Part shown: positions 1-12,957 of the stretch, piece after piece
Numbering within the stretch: the stretch's first letter is position 1
Layout: each line of letters starts with the position of its first letter
Origin: Andrena cerasifolii
Taxonomy: Eukaryota > Arthropoda > Insecta > Hymenoptera > Andrenidae
Reading direction: 5' to 3'
Assembly: GCF_050908995.1 (NCBI RefSeq)
Contig: NC_135120.1
Span: 19,667,433 to 19,731,432 of the forward strand
Length of the DNA stretch: 64,000 nucleotides
Notes under the pieces: model-generated
Told to the model about the DNA's origin: nothing
The model's input: only the letters and a program-made list of their open reading frames with translations
The model's database searches: none
Program-made: the position numbers and the translations under genes

Positions 1-3000
1 GCAAAGTCGCCCCAGTTTACGGTACCTATCTAGATACAAGTATGGAGATTACACTCGGCCAGCTATGAATTAGAAATTTCCCTGTCTACGATAAAAAGTT
101 GCAACTGTGGGCAAAATTTATCTAGCTCTAGGGTGGACTCTAGCTGGACGAAGCGATGCTTGGTGGAGAAGGGCTGAGGAAGAAGGCGGTCAGCGACGTA
201 CATTAAGCGACTTTTAAAACGGGGTTGCGTAATCCTTCGGATTTAGTTTACTTTCGTCGGTGTCGATGCCACGCACGTAGCGTGACCGTGGCACTGAACC
301 AGCGGCACGAACTTTCTCGTGGCCTTCGTTCCAGGAAGACGATTTACGTGACACGAGCAGGACGCCAATGACTGCGAACGGTCATCGCCGCGGCTACACG
401 TTCGAGCCACGCCAATCCTCCCGTCGAATTGCCGCGAAACAGGCGCCGTGCTCGAAACGAACTAAATAAGTAGCCATATGCAGGTACTCCCGTAGAGACG
501 CAGTGACGCGTAGTCCATGGCAAGGGGCTGTTAAAAATGAATTGTTCGGGACACGTCGGCGAAAGGATTACGCAACGGCGTAAATATAGCGGGGCTGATT
601 CCAAATATGGGCGTGGTTGGCAACACGAGTCGCGGTTCTCTGTTTTCGGAGCGATTCCACGGCTTCCTGCTTGCGATCTGTCCGTCTCTACTTTGACTCT
701 ATCGCAATAAATGATTCTGTTTCACTGAACGATACTATGAAAATGGTAAACGGTGTAAGCGCCAAAGGAGTGGAAACTCTTCTCTTTTAGTGGAAATAAA
801 TGTCCCAATTAGCGACCCAGTCCCAATTATTCACACTTTATCCTGTATATTTAAATAGGATTCTTTTCGGTTCGGAACGGGCGTTGAAAGTACTGAATTC
901 GATTCGTGAATATTCAAAGTATCTTGCTGATGGTTTCGCTAATGTATATCATAACATATAATTAAGTAATTAATAAATGTTTTCACGTGTGTCGGCTACA
1001 ATGCCGTGAAAAAGTAGTTTCTTGTTAGCGAACTTAAGAACGGCCAAATTTTAGGTATCAAGTATTTCTTACATGAGTATATTAATGTAAGAAATCTAAA
1101 TAAGTAAAAAATAATTGTAAATTTACTATTTAAAAAAATTGCATCGAATTTTTTATTAAATTCATAATAATTATGGGGGTCAATTATCGGTACTCGTAAA
1201 ATGTATGAATTCCTATTATTGACACGAGATCTTACGTGTTTGTCAGTTTGCACCAGAACCTCGATAAGTAAAGACGGCTAGTAAAGACTAAAGAATATAA
1301 CCGACGTAAAAACTATTCGCAACAACAATTGGAGCATTAAAACTGTTGCAAATTATTTTGTTCTCTACTAATTATTCAGTTACCGCGACGAAACTAAATT
1401 TAATAGTATAGTATACACTTTTAATTCCACCCCTCACTTTTCACTTTTATTCTACTTCCTATGTATTTCTATTTTCATTTTCGTTCCCATTTTCATTTTC
1501 TTTTTCTTTGCGTTGGAACTAACTAAATACTATCAGCAGTTAAACGGTGGACACATCGAGGTGGTAGGATTCTACGCCAGACTCGTCCATGGTGTTCTAG
1601 TTTAGGCTACCGCGCATCCATCAATGGGATCAATGGGAACGGAGTGAGAGGCGCGAGACGTGCACTCTATACGACCCTACGCGAGGCTCGCGTGTTTATT
1701 TTTCCACTCTTTTTTTCAGCGCCCACCCTTAGAACCTCGAAAATGTTTACCTTAACGCCCGGATGATTCCGCCGACGCGGCGTCCGCGATTTCCCTGACC
1801 ACGCATGTAGCGCGAATAGAAGAGAAATAGGGAAGTGGGTCAGACCATCCAGGCGTTAAAGTAAACATGTTTCGAGCGTCCTAGCAAGGACGTGGAAAAA
1901 CCTAACTTTGGATCGTGCGGAGTTCTCTCACTTCTCGTTCACTTTTACCACTGCCGTTGAAGAATGGACGAAACATTGGAATCGGGCACCGTAGACGGTT
2001 CAGTCGAATCTAAAACTTGACACACGCACACCACAACCATCAGTACACAAACGTCCCTCTATGATTTGAATAAAAATTTCTGAAACACTGAAACGGAAGG
2101 AGGTAACTGTACGCGGACTAGTTTTTACTCCGCGTCATAAAGCGCGCAGAGTGCTCGTTAGCCTTTCTAACGAAAGTCGCCAGGAGAACCCCGGGGCAAT
2201 AAAAATACGATATCGTAGCCAGTGAATTAAAAAACAACCGACGAAACCAAACGGTAAGAACACTTTTTTCTAATTCGTAATTGACTTTCTTCCACCGATC
2301 CCCGTTACACGGTCTGATTCGGCCAATTAAGGTCGATCCTTTCATTATCCGAGAAGCAGAACAACGGAGGAGAAATATCCAGCGGGAAGGGACGACCATT
2401 AATATCGCATCTCCGCTTCGCCAATAAACGCCAGTTTCCCAGCGACGTCTGACTTCCGGGGGCGAAATTCGAAATATCCCCGCTCGCCGTGCAATCCTCC
2501 CCGGACAAAGGGAATTTCGAATTAAAAAGGATCGCGCTGGGGTGCATCGCGGGATGATTAAGCGAATTCTCGAGTTTCATAAAAGGGCCGCAGTTCATTG
2601 TTCGAGATTGAGGGAGACGCGAGTTTCTTGGTAAGTTTAAGGGCGAACCGAGGAGCGGTGGATGCTGGAACAAACGGACTACTTGGATGAACGATCGCGG
2701 GAATAAACTGCAGCCGACTTTCGGGAAAATTTGGCCGATCCGTTGAACGCGGGGGGAAATCGAGGTTCGCGAAGATTCTGGGAGGAAGGAGATGATCTCT
2801 GGCAGCGCTATTTCAGACGGTATCTAATATCGCGTGTATATTAACGCGTCCCTCAAGGGGACCTCATAGTCCTGAATAGAATCACGCGCGGCAGACCTTG
2901 ACCGCTCCGAGATTGAAATTCAAAGTCGGATTTTCGGCATCTGCCATCAGATCGAAGCCGCGGGCCTCTTAGACGAATGTATAATTTAAACGACGACCTC

Positions 3001-3753
3001 CAACGTGGTACTCCACATACGCTTGCTCGGCGATGGAAAGTGATGCCTCCTGTGCCAGGGGAATCGCGACCTGGTAAAGGTCCACGATAAGGTAATGTTA
3101 ACGGAGGTTTATAATTACAGTTTGCGATTATAGCTTCCCACCTTCGTATTATCACGAGCTGTATTGCGCAGTATGAATTAGGTAAATTAATGAATCCAAG
3201 TAAGATGATCTGAAATACTTGGGAAGGATAGGAGCGATTTACTGTTGTGTCGGTTAACGGGACAGTGTTGCGATAGAAACTTAAAGCTGATCCGAGGTAC
3301 ACGGTTTCGAAGACGAAACCAGTGTGTCTCACCTATGCGATCTCGGTTCGAGTGAAATGTCAGCCGCTCTCTTTGCAAATAGAAGAGGGGAGGAGGGGGT
3401 TAGGCATGATGCTGGATTCACAGCGCGGACGTAAGAAACCAGTTCTCGATCCGATATTTCCTCCAGACAATGGGGACGGGCGAAGAAAACTCAATCGAAA
3501 GAGAAATCGGTAGGCCGAAGGTAGCCAGCTCGTACAGCATTGTGCGCGGACCCGCAGGACGAATTGCGAATATTGCGAAACGCCCCACCGACCTTTACAA
3601 TTTGTATCGCAACCTTTGCGAAAGCAGGGCGCCCCCCCCCGGTCCCCGAGACGGCGAGGAAAGCGGATAATCGCGCCACGCGCTCGCGAATCTCACTTGC
3701 AAAGCGAAAAGCGATATCATTAGGACAATTGAAACTTCTCCGGGCGCGAGTTC
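1..3753. other. No gene recognised
   Basis: I find no exon or RNA gene I can support here. The open frames are short, lack recognisable domains and do not join through plausible splice sites. A pyrimidine-rich, loosely repetitive stretch lies at about 1,430-1,510. If the minus-strand gene with an exon at 5,173-5,455 continues leftwards, this is intron of that gene. Confidence 0.5.
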
Positions 3754-4562
3754 TACAACCCCTGGCAATAAGTTTGCAACCAAACGCTTAAATACGAAAT
3801 TAACGAGAAACACCAATATTTTTTATGTATAATATGCAACGGTATATATATGAAACGCGTGGTAATGTTGAATTGGTCTAATTTAAAGTAAAAGCGCCAA
3901 AAATAATTAAGAATTTTGTTTATTATATAATACAAAATATGGAAGAAACACAATTTTTGGATATGTTATAGAGGGCCGAAAAATAAGAAATACGTGTTTT
4001 TTATTTTTCCCCGTTTTCATATTTGAGGGGTGAGAAACTGCGTTCAAAGTTAGGGTTGAAAAATCATTTTTGTGGAATATCTCGAGAACTATTAGAGACA
4101 GGGGAATAGTGTCAATGGATGAATTTTGTGTCTTTGAATGCGAAATATGACTGACTCCCCAGATTTTCAAAAAACCACAAAAATGATTTTTCAACCCTAA
4201 CTTTGAACGCAGTTTTCACCCCCCAAATATGAAAACGGGGAAAAATAAAAAAACACGTATTTCTTATTTTTCGGTCCTCTATAACATATCCAAAAATCAA
4301 AATGATCGGAAGCGGACACCTAAAATACTCTCCTTGTAAGGACTACTTATTTCCCAGACAAATTTTGTTTCTTCCATATTTTGTATTACATAATAAACAA
4401 AATTCTTAATTATTTTTGGTGCTTTTACTTTGAAATAGACCAATTTAACATTACCACGCGTTTCATATATATACCGTTGCATATTATACATAAAAAATAT
4501 TGGTGTTTCTCGTTAATTTCGTATTTTTGCGTTTGGTTGCAAACTTATTGCCAGGGGTTGTA
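3754..4562. mobile_element. Palindromic foldback MITE, TA-flanked
   Basis: The two ends are exact reverse complements (TACAACCCCTGGCAATAAG at the left, its complement at the right). The complementarity extends inward for more than 300 bp per arm, leaving a short asymmetric centre near 4.1 kb. Outer TA dinucleotides suggest a Tc1/mariner-type target-site duplication. There is no coding capacity; short frames on either strand mirror each other. It is likely a non-autonomous foldback element. Confidence 0.85.
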
Positions 4563-5172
4563 CGAACTGCTGAAATACGGTCCGGAGCGACCCTCTCCTT
4601 AGCAAGTTAAGAAGAGGTTCTCCCAGTGTACACAGAAATTATATTTATCATAACTTCTTACTGGGATGGGAACTGAACTCCTGAACAGCGTACAGGTTTG
4701 CGTGGGATATTGTAACTGGACGAATGTTATTCACATCTGCAGGTACCAAAAACTCTAACGACCGCCTGTTACAATGTTAAATTCCAAAAAATAATACCTT
4801 CAGTAGTGCCTACATCGCGCGCCCCCAACTCTCTTCTTTTCCTCCCCGCGATCGTCGACCGTGAAATCGAATCAATCAATTACACCCCTCCTCGTTCTAC
4901 AACGAAATCGCAGCTTTTTTCCTCGGCTGGCTTTCGTAACCGAGCGAGGAAACGCAACCGACGAAACGTTGCGACACCGTTCGCGTACGCGCGAAAATTT
5001 GCGTCGCGGTAAAAAGAGGCGCGCGGGACCGACCGGCGCGGGAGAAACGGGAGGCCAACGATCGGTGATCGGTGGAGGTAAAAACATTCGCGAGAACGTG
5101 GCGGAGAATAAGAACAACAAAAAAAAACAGAATGTAAACAGAAGAGAAAAGAAAAAGAAAAATGAAACAAAC

Positions 5173-5455
5173 CTTGCTTAATGACGATGCCGGAGGGCAC
5201 TTGGACTATCGGTAGGGCGGTGTTGGAAGGGTTTACGGGGATGGTCCCGGGTGTTCCTGGCGGCGGCGAGGCGCTGGCGCTGCCCACGGAGCCGGGGTCG
5301 CTGAATCCTTGGGTGCTGTTCTCCTCCGGCCCGTCGAAGAAGCTCAGATTGAACTCACTGCCGGCGTCGAACGACACTTCCGGCGTAAGGGTGTCTGGCG
5401 CCGGGGCGCTACCCAGACCCGCGCTCAGCGACTGGTCGATTTTGAAAACGTCCAT
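5173..5455 (-). CDS. Alternative first coding exon of an unidentified, probably regulatory protein
   Basis: I do not recognise the protein. Reading on the minus strand from ATG at 5,455 gives 94 residues beginning MDVFKIDQSLSAG. They are acidic and rich in Ser, Pro and Gly and end ...IVQVPSGIVIKQ. The frame meets a clean donor (CAAG|gtttgt) at 5,173 in phase 1, so the protein continues in exons left of the window. Composition resembles a transcription-factor activation region (inference). A TATATA lies about 42 bp upstream of the ATG. That is close for a promoter, so the true 5' end is uncertain. A second N-terminus in phase 1 at 21.4-26.0 kb could join the same downstream exons. An in-frame ATG at 5,491 would add 12 residues. 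Confidence 0.6.
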
Positions 5456-8400
5456 TGTACGGGGAAAGAGATGATGCCGGCGATGGTGCACCTCGGTATA
5501 TATCAGCCACGGCGACCATTCGCGTACACGCCGCGCTACTGTGATCGATTCGCGTCACGACCTTCGCGCGGTTACTCTCTCATCGCTACTGTTGATACCG
5601 AGGCTGACCGGGGCCCCTTCGCGCGAGGTCCCGAAGGGAATCCGTTGGGTGGTCGATCGTGGGATTGCACTTTCTTCCAAACGTCCTTCCGCATAAGAAC
5701 GTGTCACCACTGACGACCTCTTCACGCGCAGTGGAGGATTCGACGATGCAGATCCAGGCGAGCAGCCCAGCGACGTGGCAGAGTCTCCTGTCGTGTCTTC
5801 ATAAGTGAAACTCCTGTTAAATCCGCGGATCCCGTGCCGCCTAGGTGCTCGCTTACTCGGGACACGCACTGTCCACGAAAACCTCGCGCGTCCACGCTCC
5901 GTACGCTGCCAGTTTCATCGTCCCTGCTCGCACGCGACCGTAACCAACGACGAATAGAGCCTGCTTGCACTTCTAGGATCCTGGAGAGTCCACCTTCGAT
6001 CCGACCTGGGACCAATTCCTTCGGCTCACTCGTTCGCTACCATCGGCTTCCACCGTCCCGATCCCTCGGAAGCTTCACGCGCCAACGATTTTCGAGCGCA
6101 TCCTGTTCTTTCGCGTGCCGATCCGCCAGAAGCAGGACGACGCGGTCGCGTTTCCTCAAGCGGCTTCGGCGGGCTTCGCGGTGCTACGGTTTCGAGAAAG
6201 CATTCCTCTCGAACGGAGCGGTTTAACCACCGGGGAGGGTCACTGGCCCGTCTCACTCCTCTCGGCGGATTGCTCAATGGAACTGTCCACAGGTTGAGGG
6301 ACGAGGCGATTTTCGACGGGCCGATCGGTACAACCCAGGCGCGCGTTTTATCCGTTTAATCTCCGCTCGACGCAGCTCGAGGGAACACGATCGTGCGCGA
6401 TCCTCGTTGTTCCCAGACACAGGGACAAGGCTGGCCGGGGGCAATGGTTTTCGGTAGCCTTGAGCAACCGCGTTATTCAATCTGATACGATTACGCGCGC
6501 GGACGCTTTATTACCGTGCCGTGAGACGTTTCCCTTTATCCTCTCGATTTTTATCGCTCGATCGAAGGGAATTAATTTCGGGGCGAAGATACGCTTCGGT
6601 GTTGCTTGGCACCTCTCTCTGCGCTCCAAATAGAGGCGTCCGATGAACGATGTTCACATTTCGAGCGGCTCGATGTGGTCGCAACGAAGATGGTCGAGCA
6701 CAGTCGGTGGTTGTCCGGGCCCGAGACGAAAAGGGGCACGATCGAGAGCACGACACGCTCGTGGACGAAACGTTTGCGAAGGGAATTGAAGTGTATGGTC
6801 ACGCGACGTCGTGAACCGAAAAGCAGGCGACGATTGGGGGAACAAGTGGCCCCGATCACGGGCGAGAATGATTCGCACTTCACTGGCACCGTGTCACAAC
6901 GCGAGGGCAAGAGGAGAGCCTGGTTCAGGCTAGTCGCCCGCGGGTTGCGAAAATCCGTGGGATCGCGATCCTCGCGCGGGCTCAGCGTTGCTCGTGAACA
7001 CGCGCGTTATCGTCTTCGTGCTCGGGCATGTTCTCATCGGCATCTCGGTTATCTTCCCTCGGCGGCTTTCCTCGTGGCTCCTACCTCCAGGCTTGCCGGT
7101 CGAAAACGCAGAAATGAAAAAGAAACGATACGAGGGTTCAACCCATTATTTTCTGCGCCTCCCTTCTCTTTCTCTCCTCTGTTGTTGGTTTCGTCGGGCG
7201 GTGTTTGTTGCTCGTTCGGGTCGGGATCGCGATCGGTCGCCTGTGCTCCTCGCTAATCCCCTCTCGTATCCCACTCCCCCTCGCGGCCTTTTTCCCCTCT
7301 GTCTCTCCGTCCGCGCGTTCACGTCCGGCTCTCTCTCCGTTCGTCCCGCTGAGGGACGCCCGCACCCTCTACGGGGAAAACTTTTTTCGCGTTACGCAAC
7401 AAGCACGGCCGTTCCCGCCGATTTTCAGTGGATCCGTGGTCCCCTGGCTTATCGCGTGACCCATCGCTGAAAGAGAAACCAAAGCGAAACGAAAATCAGA
7501 AACTAAAGGCGAAACCGCGCGGCTGACGGTCGCGGGGGGCCCGTGGCGGCGTGGGAGACGGGAAAAACCGCGAGCAATGCCGGGCATGCAAGCGCGCCGA
7601 TCCGCGCGCGCGCTCTACCTGTTGGTCTGCCCCCTCGGCCTCGCGCGAGGTCCCACCGTGCCGCGGGGACCGGGATCGTCCCGAAGGATGACGACAGCCG
7701 CTGACAAGCTTGGCGTCGCGAGGTGTTCGTACGGTCGCGGTCCCGTCGACGATTCCGTCGATCGCCCGAGCATCGGCGGCGGAGGTTTCGCTTTTCCCTT
7801 GCCGTTTCCCGCGTGGCCAGAGAAAACGGGAACGGGCATGGGTGGGGCGTGCGGCCAGCGCGACAGAGAGGAAAAGATCGCGAAAGGAAAAAGACAGCGA
7901 GCCAAAAGAGGAACACGAGGAGGAGAGTGAGAAAAAGCGAATGTCATTGCCGTAATCTTCGGACGTTGACTTCCTCCTGGCTCGTCCCTCCTTCCTCTTG
8001 GTCGCAAGCCCTCTCTCCAACAACACGTGCCCCCCTCTACCAAGCACACATACACACGCTCTGCGCCCCTCTCCAATCGGTCTCTTTGTCCTCTCCTTCT
8101 CACCTGTGCCTTCTTCTCCTTCGCGATTCTCTACCCGCTTATCTCGCTTCCTCTTTTCCTCTCTGTCTCCCCCTCTCTCTCTCTCTCTCTCCCTCGCTGT
8201 AGGTCTTTTTTCGCCAAGGCTCGTTACACCGCGAGGCTCGTAAGTCTCCAATATATTTCGTAGCGATTCGCGCGTGAAATTCCTCGGCACAGTGGAATAT
8301 TTTAATAAACGCCCGATCGAAAGTAATAAGACGACGATATTACGAAAGAGATCGCGCCACCATGGAGAAGTATGACACAACCGTCACCGGGCCACGCTGT

Positions 8401-8831
8401 GAATTCGAAACGAGCGTCTGCTCCCGCTATTGGGCATGGAATTCATTAAAAATTTCAGGAACACCGATTAAGGGATCGGGGTTCGCCGCGATGGATGTTT
8501 AATGGTATGATGAAGCAGGCTCGCAGATTAGGTTGCTGGATACAATCCTCCCGATTTTGGGCTTCCGATTTCCAGCATCCTGCTGAATATATTATGTTTC
8601 AGCGAATCGAGTCGAAATTCATTTGCCTAGATCGGAGAGGACGAATTCAGCAAACTTATAAGCCGGTATCACTAGTTGCTCCGTGTCAAATATGGGTAAA
8701 CACCCCCCTAAAAGTCACCATTCGACTGGTTCCTCTAATTAGGGACTCTCTAATCGCTAATCACTACAGTCTGCTATACCAATGACACTGTTGTACCAAT
8801 GTCAAGCTCCTAGAACCGCGCAGCAACCACA
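5456..8831. other. CpG-rich region with no supported gene
   Basis: The sequence is GC- and CpG-rich with long but low-complexity Arg/Ser/Pro-type open frames on both strands, as expected by chance at this composition. It sits directly upstream (minus sense) of the exon at 5,173-5,455 and may include its promoter. A CT microsatellite lies at about 8,172-8,193. Confidence 0.4.
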
Positions 8832-9349
8832 TACAGTGGCTCACGGCCATAATCGTACACACTTTAAAATCGCATAACTTTTTTAAAATTAATCCAAACG
8901 ACTTGAAATTTTTTTTTAGAAGCTAGAATGATTAGTTTGCTAAGCGACGTGATTCGTCGTTTTGAAAAAAAAAATGCACTTGGGCGGAATAGCAAAAAAA
9001 ATAGAAAAGGTCGCTTTTTAAACTTTTTTTATGAGCCTGTAACGAAAATTCAAAAAACCTGTGTGTAGATTTAAGTAAGTTATATACGTGCCTAAAATTT
9101 CACGAAAATGTAAAATTCATTTCATGAATTTTTGAATTCACGTTACAGGGTCATAAAAAATGTTTAAAAAACGACCTTTACTATTTTGTTTTGCTACTCC
9201 GGCCAATTGCATTTTTTTCAAAACGATGAAACGTGTCAGTTAGCAGGCTAATCCTTCTAGCTTCTCAAAAAAACTCAAGTCGTTTGGACCAATTTTAAAA
9301 ATGTTATGCGATTTTAAAGAGTGTAGGATTATGGCTGTGAGCCACTGTA
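8832..9349. mobile_element. Foldback Tc1/mariner-type MITE
   Basis: The element starts TA-CAGTGGCTCACGGCCATAA and ends with the near-complement (...ATGGCTGTGAGCCACTG-TA). The two halves are complementary for about 240 bp each, including the matched blocks AAAATCGCATAAC and GTTATGCGATTTT. TA at both edges fits Tc1/mariner target choice. No protein is encoded. Confidence 0.88.
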
Positions 9350-9398
9350 TCTCATACGAAGAGCAAAGTAAACCGAAGAAACTGGGGAATTCGCTCCA

Positions 9399-10545
9399 TA
9401 CAGTGAGCCGCATTAATATTCGGACACAGGTACTTGGAAATATATTGCTGTGTATCTGTAGTAATTTTTTAAGTAAGGAATTATTTTTTGTTGTTTTTTT
9501 TATGATTTAGTAGACTTATTCTAGTTGCTAATAACGTAAGATTTTTTTTTATTTAATTTATACACCTTCTTGTTAATCGATGGTAAACGACATAATAAAA
9601 AAGTTTCAGTCGAATCGGATGATAACTTTTGAAAATACAGGTCCCACCGTTTTGAGAACACTGTTTCGAGAAAAACGTGTTTAAAGTTTTGCGTGGGCGC
9701 CGAGTGGCCGGTTGTTGCCTATGCATTTGCCGCTACTCAAATGCCTATAACTTCGGGAATTTTACGAATTTCGACAAATCCTTGTCAACACTTATTCCTA
9801 AAATGTTGAACATTCGAAAAATGAAAAAGAAAGAAAATCGACTTTTCAACCGGAACCTCCCCTTAAGCCAGTTAGGTTGCACGATGGCAATGTTTGTAAA
9901 CACAAGATGTAAGCACTACCTTGTAGACTTAGTTTCAATTCAACATTCATTCATACCGCACGTATTTTTTTGTGAAAATGATACGTAAAGGTAAAAATAC
10001 GTCGTTCGATACACGCCAACTCGTTATTTATAATCGCGAAAAAGGAAAATCGTATCGGGAAATCGGTGCATTACTAAATTTGAGTAAGAGTACTGTAGCA
10101 GACATTATACGGAGATATAACCGTCAGGATAGGATTGAATCTGTTGCTCAGACAGGTCGTCCAAAGTTGCTCGATATTCGTGACAAAAGTAAAATTATTA
10201 GAAAAGTGAATAAAGATCCTAAATTAAGCGCACCAAGGTTGGCGGCAGAATTGTTCGAAGCGACTGGAAAGAAAGTTCATTCTGACACAGTTCGTCGAAT
10301 GCTCAATGAAAGTGGATGCAACGGTAGAGTTCCCCGAAAGAAGCATTAGGCATTATCTTGTTTACCATTGATTAACAAAAAAACTGTATAAATTAAATAA
10401 AAAAAGCTTACGTTATTAGCAACTAGAATAAGTGTACTGAATCATAAAAAAAAACAACGAATCCCTTATTTCCAGAATTACTACAGATACACAACAATAT
10501 ATTTCCAAGTACCACTGTGTCCGAATATTAATGCGGCTCACTGTA
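9399..10545 (+). mobile_element. Tc1-like transposon, internally deleted, long terminal inverted repeats
   Basis: Terminal inverted repeats start TA-CAGTGAGCCGCATTAATATT and are about 190 bp long: 9,401-9,590 on the left and about 10,355-10,543 on the right, in complement. The outer TA duplication is intact. Between them lies only the N-terminal part of a Tc1-like transposase. The total of about 1.15 kb is shorter than a full Tc1-like element, so the catalytic domain has been deleted. Part of the interior (9.59-9.87 kb) resembles sequences at about 14.9-15.2, 54.4-54.6 and 57.8 kb and ends CCCCTTAAG. It may be a nested TTAA element. Confidence 0.88.
9978..10349 (+). pseudogene. Tc1-like transposase, DNA-binding domain only
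   Basis: This is a 123-residue open frame starting MIRKGKNTSFDTRQL. It carries the paired-type double helix-turn-helix of Tc1 transposases: a first HTH around SYREIGALLNLSKSTVADII, a GRP-type linker (TGRPKLL), then a second HTH ending near SDTVRRMLNESGCNGRVPRKK. In intact Tc1 transposases the DDE/DDD catalytic domain follows this point. Here a stop comes three codons later and the right inverted repeat begins at once. The protein could bind the element's ends but not cut DNA (inference from family knowledge). The frame itself is undamaged. Confidence 0.85.
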
Positions 10546-10574
10546 TATAAATGAATAAATAAATAAATAAATGA
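10546..10574. repeat. AAAT microsatellite
   Basis: A short run of ATAAATAAATA-type tetranucleotide repeats directly abuts the right end of the Tc1-like element. Confidence 0.75.
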
Positions 10575-11080
10575 ATATTCCATTTCTCTCCGCCCCATAA
10601 TAACATTCCACACCTCTATCCTTCCCCAGGATGCAATATCGATATCACTCTCATCCTACAGTGACCAATTGAAACACCTCGGCAAATCTCCTTTTAACCG
10701 GTCACCGTAAAGGCGGCATTACGGCTACTTTGCGCTTCAACGACCGTCCCCCATCGCGTTGCAACAATCAGCTTTTTCCAGCAGCTGGCCAAGGATACGG
10801 CTGTTGGCAAAGGGCGGAATCACGCGAGCCGCGACACCGCGGGGCTATGATTCAAAGTCTCGCTGGAGCGTACACGCCGGGGGATATGCATTACCCCGCG
10901 GTATAATCCGCCGCGGATGATTTATAAGTCGAGTGAATCATGATTTGGCACGGGGCAAAAACGGGTAATCGCGAATTAGCATTTGCATCGGCGCATCGGT
11001 GTATCGGGCCACGGCGAAAGCCCTTGTCCGACAAATCGCTCGCGCTCGCGTAAACCGCGTCTCCACAGAGATAGCAACAG

Positions 11081-11086
11081 ATAGAT

Positions 11087-11117
<31 letters not shown>

Positions 11118-11139
11118 GAGAGAGAGAGCGACAGAAAGA

Positions 11140-11173
<34 letters not shown>

Positions 11174-11189
11174 CGAGAGAGAGAGAGAG

Positions 11190-11226
<37 letters not shown>

Positions 11227-11232
11227 AAGAGA
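11081..11232. repeat. GA microsatellite
   Basis: About 150 bp of (GA)n interrupted by GATA, GACAGAAAG and GC variants. Open frames across it encode only Ser/Leu repeats on the minus strand. Confidence 0.95.
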
Positions 11233-12837
11233 GAAGGCTGGCCCGAATGGCGGTTTCGCGGCCTCGCAGACGGTCATTTGTCTCCTGCAACGCCTGCTCG
11301 GTTCCGCGTTCCATCCGCGTCACAAGTCAGTGCGTTCACCTTGCCTCGAGTTATCAAAATCGGATTCGACGCGATACGCCTCGGATTCTTGGATCTCGAT
11401 CGCGCCACGTGCTCGGACGTACTGGAAAACCGTACGAAATAAATCTCCCGCCTCTACCTCCCTCCCGCGGCTCTTCTCGAACTCTTTCCCTCCACCTACG
11501 AAATACCGATTCACGATCCATTTGTCAAAGGCTCCAGGTTGAAACTAATGCCAAATGAACTGACGCGAGTAGTCCTCCGAGGGTGAAGAGAACGCCTGTC
11601 TACGATTCTTAATAGATTTTGCAATCTCGGTCGTTTCCAATTACCCAACGATCGTTTCGAAAGGGCGTAATGGACCCAGCGGTTACTTTCTTTACTTTAT
11701 TCCGCGAAGGTTAAGAAGCGCGACGACCCCTGATTCGCGCGACATCGGGGATTACGTCTGTTCCCGTTTTAACGAGACAATCGCGGGACGCGCCGGTGAG
11801 GAGATTAGGCAACATCCTCGCCAATTATCTCGGTGATCGCGGCGGCATGCGATCCGCCCGGAAAGAAATGGGAAGAGGCCGCGCCGAGGGCCACGCACGC
11901 CCGTCGAGTTTTACCTGCGCGAGGCGATGCTGGAAGCACGCCGGCGTCCAGCCGCGCTCTTCACGCGAGCGCGCTCCTCCAGCGGGTTTCAGCGGCGAGG
12001 CTGCGGCTCGTCCTTCCAGGATAACAGGACGATGCCACCGCGAGAGGCGAACGACGACACCGGAGGCCGCGGGACCGTGACTGGTTCCGCTTAAAGGCCC
12101 GTTCACACCTAGCGCGATCCTAGCCGCGTGTTCGCTCCGCGGACTGCAGGGAACAGGCTGGCTTCTTCTCCTCTATCCTCGAGTTCTAGGAAACTTTCCT
12201 CCGCAGGACGGAGAGGCTAACGGGCGAGAAGAGGCAAGTCTCCAGCCCACAGGACACGAGCCTCGGCCGCCTGGTTCCAACGATCTGTCCCACTCGGATC
12301 AACTCGGTCTGATACACTGAACCGTCACTCGACCTTCGTAACGATCACCGGGATCATTGTCCGTGCGCGGGTAATCGCGGAACCGCGACGATGAATTACT
12401 CGAACGGGGCGCCGATCGTCGGTCACCGATCAGCTCGACGGGAGGCACGGTCGCGAGGTCTCGCGTGCTCGGCGGCTCGCACCGGGTTGCCGCGATCGGC
12501 GATCGTCTTCGCGGTCACCGGCAGACGACAGCGCGGGGTAAACGTCCACGGACGGGTGCCGCGGGTCGGGCGCGACGCGCGCGCGCGCGCCAGTCGCACG
12601 TGAACGGGAAGTTGCGTGTTGAGAGTCGAAAGGCAGGGGATGAACGGCCCTGAGCGGTCGTACCAGGGGATGGAACCGGGGCGGATCGCCGCGAGCTGCC
12701 CTATCACGATCACGTGCGTTTGTCACGAGTCGCGGTGGTGTATACGGAGCCGACTCGCTCGCTCTCGCGCGAGTGCCGAGGCCGGCTTCTCTCTGTGTGT
12801 TTCCCCGTCCTCCGTCTTCGTCTCCGCGCACCGTCCA

Positions 12838-12916
12838 GCTCTCTCTCGCTCTTTCTCTCACTCTCTCTCGCTCTCTCTCTCTCTCCCTCTCTCTCTATCT
12901 CTCTCTCTTCCTCTCA

Positions 12917-12947
<31 letters not shown>

Positions 12948-12957
12948 ACTCTCTCGT
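12838..12957. repeat. CT microsatellite
   Basis: About 120 bp of (CT)n with CG, AT and TT interruptions. The Ser/Leu-rich frames that cross it are artefacts. Confidence 0.95.

Noticed and set aside
4880..5172. Continuation of the MDVFKID frame past its donor
   Set aside because: The sequence turns Phe/Leu/Arg-rich and crosses a clean splice donor; read as intron.
7496..8380. Minus-strand frame of 294 codons, Arg/Glu-rich
   Set aside because: Composition follows the CpG- and purine-rich DNA; no recognisable domain, and overlapping frames of similar length exist on both strands.
8362..8502. 46-codon plus-strand frame with a vertebrate-type Kozak start (GCCACCATGG)
   Set aside because: Short, no homology seen, and an acceptor-like site interrupts it; not enough to call.
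10891..11323. Minus-strand Ser/Leu repeat frames
   Set aside because: Translation of the GA microsatellite.
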